A stretch of DNA of 64,000 nucleotides from Phragmites australis (lineage: Eukaryota; Streptophyta; Magnoliopsida; Poales; Poaceae), in the NCBI RefSeq assembly GCF_958298935.1, contig NC_084942.1:11725501-11789500 (forward strand), in the 5' to 3' direction. The translations under genes and the position numbers were made by a program. How positions within the stretch are numbered: position 1 is the first letter of the stretch; each line of letters begins with the position of its first letter. This document shows positions 57,180-64,000 of this stretch, piece by piece. Below the pieces are notes generated by a model. It saw nothing but the letters and a program-made list of their open reading frames with translations, did not search any database and had not been told where the DNA came from.

Positions 57180-58340
57180 CATGTATTAATGCCGAAAGCC
57201 TTACACACTATCGGGGCTACGCAATACCTTCTAGGAAATCTAGGCAGTCTTGCCTTCCAGGTGACCTAGGCATACTACGCCCGCGGTGTGTAGGCTTGTT
57301 GTGCTCCCGAGGAAAAGCCCCAGGTGCACCACAACACTGTCCACCAAGGGTGTGCCCCAGTGCGTGGCATTTATATGACCGCAGCTACGCAATACCTTCC
57401 AGGAAACCTAGGCTTGATGCCTTCGTAGTAACCTAGGCATACTGTGCTCGTGGTGTATAAGCATGTCATGGAACGAGGATTCCTTGTGATAGAATTCCTC
57501 AAAGCACCACATCCTCACATCAAGGTCATCCCTTGATATGTGGCGTCCACACTATCAAGGCTATGCAATGTCTCCTAGGACACCTTGGCATAATCTACCT
57601 TCTAGGTAACCTAGGCATGCTATGCTACTATAGGTGTGTGACCTCCACTGCATACCAGGGCAAAGCCTACCCTCTGGGAAACCTTTTTTAGGTGACCTTA
57701 GGTTTAGTCATGCAATGCTTATAGGTGCGTGGGCATGTTACGCCTCCCAAAGAAATCCTTTTGGGGCGCCGCAACTACATTACCAAGGAACTCCCTTGGT
57801 AACCAGTATCTACACACTATTGAGGCTATGCAACTTCTTCTAGGTAACCTAGGCTTGATGCCTTCGCGGTGACCTATGCTTGCTGTGCCCGTGGTGTGTA
57901 GGCATGTCGTGCAACGAGGATTCCTTGCGACAGCATTCCTCAGAGAACTGCATCTCTACCTTTGAGGATATCCCTCGGGGTGTGGCTTCGACACTACCGA
58001 GGCTATGCAATGCCTTCTAGGAACACCATGGCAAAATCTGCCTTTTGGGTGACCTAGGCATGCGGCGCAACTGCAGGTGTGTGGGCCTCACTGTCTACCG
58101 AGACTACGCGATACCTTCTAGGAAACCTACGTAGTCTTGCCTTCCAGGTGATCTAGGCATCCTGCGTTCGTGGTACGTGGGCTTGTCACGCCTCCCGAAG
58201 AAGTCCTTCGGGTGGCACCGCAATACTGTCTATCAAGGAAGTCCCTTGATATGTGGCAACTGCACTGCTGAGGCTACACAATACTTTCCAGGACACCTAG
58301 GCAGTCTTGCTTTCCAGATGACCTAGATATGCTGCGTCTG
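57180..58340. repeat. Hairpin-unit array in E1 right arm
   Basis: The motif 'ggctatgcaat(g/a)cc' or a variant starts units near 57217, 57385, 57561, 57826, 58002, 58103 and 58270. Units contain 'cctaggcatgct', a purine-rich stretch and a short inverted repeat, for example 'accaaggaactcccttggt' near 57781-57800 and 'tatcaaggaagtcccttgata' near 58230. No coding frame is supported. Confidence 0.7.
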
Positions 58341-58690
58341 CAGGAATGTAGGCAATTGCATGGATATGTACTAGTTAAGTTTTACAGTCTACTGTTGGTA
58401 ATAAGCAGCTAATTGCAGTATAATTCATAGCTAGGTCGGACGACTATTCATAACTCATGCCAAATGAAGATGTAACTTAAGTTCTACTGCTTACTGCTAA
58501 ACAGGGACATAATCTAGATTTACCATTTCTACCTAGTGGTTATATGTTGTAAAAACTTCTAGAAGTAAGGTTGGAGGCCTCCATCATGTTTTAATCTTAC
58601 TGTATGAAAGATAGACCAACTAGGTAAACTATCGATAGGTAATAGTGGGCGTACCTTTGCCAAAATAAGGCCTCTATTATGAGGCTTAAA
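58341..58690. other. Unique E1 stretch between arrays
   Basis: Matches 360-660 in the left copy and, inverted, 21205-21540. It contains 'ggaggcctcca' and 'aataaggcctctatta' short palindromes. I see no gene in it. Confidence 0.6.
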
Positions 58691-59000
58691 GGCCTCGAAG
58701 CCTATGGCTAGGCTAGGAGAGGTGGTTCTCGACCCACTTGGCCCTTAGCCACTGCCTGGCTCCGGAGGTAATCCATCTGGAGCCTGGTGACGGCGTGTTG
58801 AAGGTGAAGCCGAAGGCTAGTCATGAGAGGTGGTCCTCGACCCCCTCGGCCCTTAGCCGTTGCCTTGCTCCGGAGGTAATCCATCCGAAGCCTCGTGACA
58901 GTGTTTCAGAGGTGAAGCCAAAGGCTAGTTGGGAGGGGTGGTCCTCGACTCCCTCAGCCCTTAGCCATTACCTAGCTCTATAGGTAATTCGTTCAGAGCC
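58690..59000 (-). repeat. 108-bp repeat units in E1 right arm, about 2.5 copies
   Basis: 'ggctccggaggtaatccatc' near 58757 recurs about 109 bp later as 'tgctccggaggtaatccatc', and a third unit follows ('ctctataggtaattcgttc'). Same unit as in the left arm, opposite orientation. Confidence 0.75.
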
Positions 59001-59134
59001 TGGTGACAGCTTTCTCTGACTCAATCCTCATCGCTGGGATATTGCACCGTCAATGGCGGAGTTGGTGGCAATGGAGCGGGGTCAGAGAGCTAGGGATTTG
59101 CCCGGGAGCTTGCCCCAGGCTTCCGACTCCTGTA

Positions 59135-59834
59135 TCATACCTTTGCGGATAGGTATCCTACTTGTCTTGTGAGGTATTCCTCCCAGAAGGTTGTGAGGTT
59201 TTGGCAGTTGTCAGTGTTGTGGCCGCACCCCGGTCCATGCAGGATGCACCCGTATGCCTCCGGGGGTACCGAAGCTTGTGGTTGATGTTGAGGTCGTTGC
59301 CAGGCGCCACATGCCCGGAACCCGTGGATTCCCCAGGGCCTCCTTGCCTTTGAGGAGACCGTCGAGCTCGTCTGGTGAACCGGCTTTTGTTGTTGGAGTG
59401 GCTCCAACTATGCCTCCCTGGATAAGGTGGACATGGGGTTCCCTATGCACAGTTGGTGTCACGAGGGCTACATCGGGGGCGCTAGCGGGGTTTGCACACT
59501 CCAGAGCCTTGCACCTCCTCAGAACCCTCTTTTGCCTGAGGGGCCCGAGGAGGATGTTTGGTGGATAGAGTCTCCGAAGATGTTGCCTCGCCTGGGGCAT
59601 CCCGGGTGGTGTCAAAGGAGATACTTTAGGACCAAGTCCACGCAGGAACACCCCTAGGTTCGACCACCCAGAACCACTAGAAAGCGGCCTGCATGGCTGT
59701 GGCCTCGGCCGTGACCTCTCCCAGTGCGGCAAGGTCTTCGCCATGCAAAGGCTGGAAGGCCAGAGGAATGCCTTCCTACACGGCAGCGGTGCGGGAGGGT
59801 GCACGCAGTGTGCATTGCTGAGACAGCCACACAT
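59135..59834 (-). pseudogene. gag-like sequence of E1 (right copy)
   Basis: Two overlapping minus-strand frames, 59834-59211 (207 codons) and 59407-59135 (90 codons), indicate a frameshift near 59300. The second contains CILHGPGCGHNTDNC followed by 'TTFWEEYLTRQ', which resembles the Cys/His end of Tat-type Gag ('C-x-x-x-H ... GH-x-T-x-x-C'). Upstream are 'SSLCMAKT' and 'GMPQARQHLRRL'. It lies just inside the LTR, as gag should. The call as gag is moderate and the clade tentative. Confidence 0.55.
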
Positions 59835-59950
59835 ATGGTTGCATGGTTACAACAGTGATATGGCAGCTAGAGCTAGCGCTTTGGTGGTTTTCTGGTGGAT
59901 TCCTACCTCTCTGTAGCGCTTCTGTGTTTGAGTCCCCACAGACAACATGC

Positions 59951-60849
59951 TGTTGGAGCAAGAGATCATCTTGCCCCAGTAAGTACAGCGAGAGTTTCTT
60001 CTAAGGAGGAGTCTCAAGCTTGGAGACGAAGTTTGAGAGGAAGGAACACCACAAATGTATTGATAGTAGAAAAATGGATCGGTCTAAGGGGAGTATCACA
60101 GTGTCTTTGTGTTTGTGCACCTCTATGTCCTGTGTGTTGCCCCTTGTGTTGTGTTGACCATTCTCCTTGTGACACGTCCCTTCCCAGATGACCACGACCC
60201 CTATTTATAGGGTGGTATGTAGCTTAGTGTACAAGTTATCATGATGTACAAATATCTAGGACCTAACTAAATTACTAGGCCATATCCCGGATAACTACAT
60301 TTTACCCTACATAGAAGATAAATATCTACCATGGTAACTATTGTGGTGCCTGCCCCCTGAGGGGTGAGCCGGTCGCCAATTGCGGCCCAGCGCTGCTCTG
60401 CCGGGGATGTCAGGACGACTTTCATCGCATTAGGGTGTCAGGATAAGCACCCCTTGCACCGGCATTAATCGCCCATCACCTCACATCAGGTCGGTTGTAG
60501 GGGGGTGTGCAGGGGGGTGTCCTTTCTTCCCTGATATTATCTCCAGAGACCTACTGCATCATTAGGCTTCGGAAGGCTGCACAGACACCAGAGGGGTGGC
60601 CCGAAGGGGTCTGTAGCCTCTAGGGGCCAGGCCTCCTACCGAGAGTCCATAGGTCGAAGGCTTTGAAGGGTCTTACTGTAGCTCTAAGTTTTGGGAAGGC
60701 CACATACGTGCAGGAGAGATGGCCCGAAGGGGCCCAAAGCCTCCGGAAGTTGGGCCTCCTGCTGAGGGTCCAAAGACCGAAGGCTCTGGAGGGACCTTTG
60801 ATAACAATCTTCAACCATTGTCCTTAGGCTGGTCTATTTTCCCCCAACA
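59951..60849 (-). repeat. 5' LTR of E1 (right copy, 899 bp)
   Basis: On the minus strand it begins TGTTGGGGGAAAATAG at 60849 and ends CCAACA at 59951. A TATA box CTATAAATAGGGG reads on the minus strand at about 60199-60211. Inside it the minus strand reads 'GTTGTCTGTGGGGACTCAAACAC' (about 59925-59947), a possible primer site. The outer flank joins integrase sequence of another element, which E1 appears to have interrupted. Confidence 0.8.
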
Positions 60850-63290
60850 TATACAATCCCTCCCCCTCATTATCCTAGGCATTTCGAAAATAAAATCCAT
60901 AGAAATATCCTCCCATGGTGCACTAGGAACAGGAAGAGGCATATAAAGATCATGTGGATTTAAGCGAGACTTAGCTTTGTTGCAAGTGGTACAACATAAA
61001 ATGTAGCGCTCGACATCACGTCTCATCTTTGGCCAAAAGAAAAGGGTGACCAGCACATCTTCAATCTTCTTTGCTCCAAAATGTGCCATCAATCCTCCTC
61101 CATGTGCCTCATGTAACAATAAAAGACGAACAGAGCTAGCTGGAATGCATATGTTGTTAGCACGATAGAGGAATCCTTCATTCAGCACATATTTATTCCA
61201 TGTCTTCCCTTCTTTACAATGTTCAAGCACTTCTTTAAAGTCTAAGTCAGCAGCATCTAAGTCCTTAATGGTCTCTAAACCAAAAATCTTATGATCAAGT
61301 TGAGATAATATGGTATAACGCCTAGAAAATACATCAACAATCATATTGTCCTTTCCTTTCTTATGTTTTATGAAATATGGAAATGACTCAATAAATTCTA
61401 CTCATTTAGCATGTCGTTTATTCAGTTTAGCTTGACTTGTAATATGTTTCATCGATTCATGATCAGAATGTATAACAAATTCTTTGAGCCATAGATAATA
61501 TTGCCAAGTTTCAAGCACATGAACTAAAGCATACAATTCTTTATCATAAGTGGAATAATTCAGACTTGGCCCACTTAATTTCTTGCTGAATAAAGCAACA
61601 AGTTTACCTTCTTGAATTAGCACACCTCCAATTCCAATCCCGCTAGCATCACATTCTAGGTCAAAACTCTTACCAAAATCTAGGAGTTGGAGCAATGAGC
61701 GTGGGTAAGCTTTTCTTTCAACAATTTGAATGCTTTTTCTTACGAGGGTCCCCATTTCAAAACCACTTCTTTCTTTGTCAACTCAGAGTAGCAATGGTGC
61801 TGAAATCCCTCACAAAATGCCGATAGAAACCTGTAAGACCATGAAAGCTTCTCACCTATGTGACAGTCTCATGGGTCGGCCAGCTCTTTATAGCTTCAAT
61901 TTTTTATTTATCCACCTCTATTCCCTATGGAGTGACAACATAGCCAAGAAAAAAGACTCGATCAATACAAAAGGTGCACTTCTCGAGGTTACTGAACAAA
62001 CGTGCATCTCTCAAAGCATTAATAACAGCACATAGATGATCAAAATGTAATTCATGTGACTTTCTATAAATCAAGATATCATCAAAATATACCACCACAA
62101 ACCATCCAATGAAAGCATGTAAAACTTCGTTCATCAATCGCATGAAAGTACTAAGTGAATTAGTCAACCTAAAAGGCATTACTAACCACTCATATAAGCC
62201 AAACTTAATTTTAAATGTATTTTTTCATTCATCTCCAAGTTTCATTCTAATCTGGTGGTATCCACTTGGCAAGTCAATTTTAGTGAAAATTATAGAATCA
62301 CTCAACTCATCAAGCATATCATCTAGCCTAGGGATACGATGACAATATCTTATGGCAATATTATTGATGGCTCTACAATCAACACACATACGCCAACTAC
62401 CGTCTTTCTTGGGAACCAAAAGAACAGGAACAACACAAGGACTAAGACTTTCTCGTACAAACCTACGATCCAAAAGGTTTTGGACTTGTCGCTGAATTAC
62501 CTTAGTCTCATCCGGGTTGGTCCTATATGCAGCATGGTTCGGCAAAGTAGCTCCTGGGATCAAATTAATTTGATGCTCAATCCCTCAATAGGTGGAAATC
62601 CTGGGGGTACCTCAGCTAGAAATACACACACATACTCCTGCAATAGGTTAGTAATAGCAGGAGGCAAAGAGCTAGATATATCCTTGAGTAAAACTAATGC
62701 ATCTTTGCATATCAAAGCATAGCATGGCAGCTCATTTTCAGAAGTTTCAGCAAGGTTAGATTTAGTAGCAAGCATAACACACCCTTTAGGTTTAATTTAT
62801 TAGAGTTAGAAGTTGTTGTCATTTTCTCGTTTTTGGGTGGAAAAACATGTTTTGATACTTGTTGATTTTCAAATTCATGTTCATGCTCTTTTCTCTTATT
62901 TTTAGGTATCTCTTTGTCACATTTCACAATTTTAGTAGGGTTAAAGATAGAAAAGTTTTTTTTTTCCTTTATGCATAAGGGTGTACTTATTACTGTTTCC
63001 ATGATGTGTTGCATCAGTATCAAACTCCCATGGTCATCCTAACAAAAGTAAGCATGCTTGCATGGGTATTACATCTAAATCAGCACAATCATGGTATGAA
63101 CCAATAGAAAAATGCACCCTAGTAGTTTGCATTACCTTCACCTTACTGCTATTGTTGAACCACTGAATGTGGTATGGATGAGGATGTGTTCTTGTTTGCA
63201 AGGCAAGCTTCTTGATAAAATCTAAACTTACCAAGTTGTTGGAGCTCCCTCCATAAATAATGACTCAAACACAGTAATTCTTGATCATAC
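60850..63290 (-). pseudogene. Chromovirus pol relic F2 (protease to integrase)
   Basis: Minus-strand order: protease C-terminal part (63234-63034, 'HPHPYHIQWFNNSSKVKV'), linker (63023-62560), RT (62563-61925, '[17 protein letters not shown]', '[14 protein letters not shown]'), RNase H (61755-61402, '[14 protein letters not shown]', 'VIHSDHES'), integrase zinc domain and start of core (61344-60850, 'HFGAKKIEDVL', '[15 protein letters not shown]', 'DISMDFIF'). Frameshifts and stops separate the blocks. It resembles the CRM-like polyprotein in this window but is clearly a different, older family. The integrase stops at the E1 LTR and I did not find its remainder in the window. Confidence 0.8.
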
Positions 63291-63960
63291 ATGCCGGAAG
63301 CTGCTAGATATATCCAAGTTTCAAGCACATGAACTAAAGCATACAATTCTAGGTCAAAAGTCTTTCTTAGGAACCAAAAGAACAAAAACAGCACAAGGGC
63401 AAAGACTTTCTAGTACATACCCGCGATCCAAAAGGTCTTTGACTTGTCGCTGAATTTCCTTAGTATCTTCCGGGTTGGTCCTATACGCAGCACGATTTGG
63501 TAAAGTTGCTCCTAGAATCAAATTAATTTGATGTTCAATCCCTCGAATAGGTGGTAATCATGAGGTTACCTCAGCTGGAAATACATCCATAAACTCCTGC
63601 AAAAGGTTAGCAATAGTAGGAGGCAAAGAGCTAGATATATCCTCAACTGAAACTAAAGCGTCTTTGCATATCAAAGCACAGCATGACAGCTCATTATCAC
63701 AAATTTCAGCAAGGTCAGATTTAGTGGCAAACATAACACACCCTTTCAGTTTAATTCCATCGGACTTAGAAGTTGTTGTTGCTTTCTCCTTTTTTGGTGG
63801 AAAAACTTCTTCTGCTACTTGCTGATTTTCAGATTCATTCTCAAACTCTTTTCTCTTAATTTCAGCTATCTCTCTTTGACATTTTACAATTTCAGCTAGG
63901 GTTAAAGGTAGAAAAGTTATTTTCTTTCCTTTATGCATAATAGTTTGGCTTAAAACTAAG
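63291..63960 (-). pseudogene. Chromovirus relic F1, partial duplicate of F2
   Basis: Minus-strand frame 63938-63558 encodes the protease-RT linker ('PLTLAEIVKCQREIAEIKRK', 'MFATKSDLAEI', 'LLQEFMDVFPAEV'). It aligns with 62975-62560, and 63555-63360 aligns with the start of RT at 62560-62395. At 63300-63355 the sequence jumps to text found at about 61500-61540 ('tttcaagcacatgaactaaa'), so the join is a patchwork. No product is expected. Confidence 0.7.
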
Positions 63961-64000
63961 TTTGGCTTGTATGAGTAGTTAGTAATGCCTTTTCGGTTAA

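Larger units (their letters stand above)
56222..59950 (-). mobile_element. E1 internal region, right arm
   Basis: Reading on the minus strand from the LTR at 59951: gag-like (59834-59135), 108-bp units (59000-58690), unique stretch (58690-58340), hairpin-unit array (58340-57180), minisatellite (57172-56515), then the sequence matching 54911-55035. The order mirrors the left arm. Protease and RT are absent in this arm. Confidence 0.8.

Noticed and set aside
57180..58340. CRISPR-like array
   Set aside because: Units vary in length and sequence without constant repeats and unique spacers, and the context is a plant retroelement.

Overview
The window looks like intergenic heterochromatin of a grass, probably panicoid. 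I found no host gene, rRNA, tRNA or CRISPR array. Nearly all of it is LTR retrotransposons of the Ty3/gypsy superfamily (Tekay-like and CRM-like chromoviruses, Tat-like elements), plus one probable Ty1/copia scrap. The grass assignment rests on element types and is an inference.

Layout. (1) 1-2757: minus-strand end of a gag-bearing element with TGTTGG...CCAACA LTRs, here called E1, running off the left edge. (2) 2758-4080: probable copia remnant. (3) 4080-20440: a broken minus-strand Tat-like element (integrase 6580-7317, RNase H 14337-14828, RT 15023-15938, protease 20100-20440). It is interrupted by a deleted Tekay-like element C (7318-14150), a short LTR-like island (16130-16503) and a solo LTR of C's family (16542-20099). 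(4) 20449-60849: E1 sequence forming a large inverted repeat, with arms 20449-22647 plus 54431-55035 and 56222-59765, and a 5' LTR at 59951-60849. (5) The left arm is split by a clean three-level nest. Element A (22648-54425, duplication CTACT) contains element B (24843-44140, duplication CTTAG), which contains a CRM-like element (28015-35702, duplication CAACG). (6) 60850-64000: minus-strand chromovirus remnants, partly duplicated, into which E1 probably inserted.

The most interesting find is an extra ORF upstream of gag in element B (27933-28014 continuing at 35708-36423, split by the CRM-like insertion). After the initiator Met it begins ARVKQTARKTTGG, 11 of 13 residues identical to the tail of histone H3 (ARTKQTARKSTGG), with the K4 and K9 positions kept. 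A conserved core, a probable coiled coil, a basic KRPRR cluster and an acidic Ser-rich tail follow. Element C, a diverged relative, has a decayed homologue at the same place (minus strand from 12463) beginning VRQLLTIRKSTGGR. Element B also carries an integrase chromodomain, the domain type that can read H3 tails. I infer a retrotransposon-encoded H3-tail mimic that may act on heterochromatin readers or writers.

The coding regions are mostly inactivated. The stops that can be checked by comparing A with B are CAG to TAG or CGA to TGA, the pattern expected from deamination of methylated cytosine. The CRM-like element is the youngest: its two 854-bp LTRs differ at about five sites and its 1765-codon frame is open.
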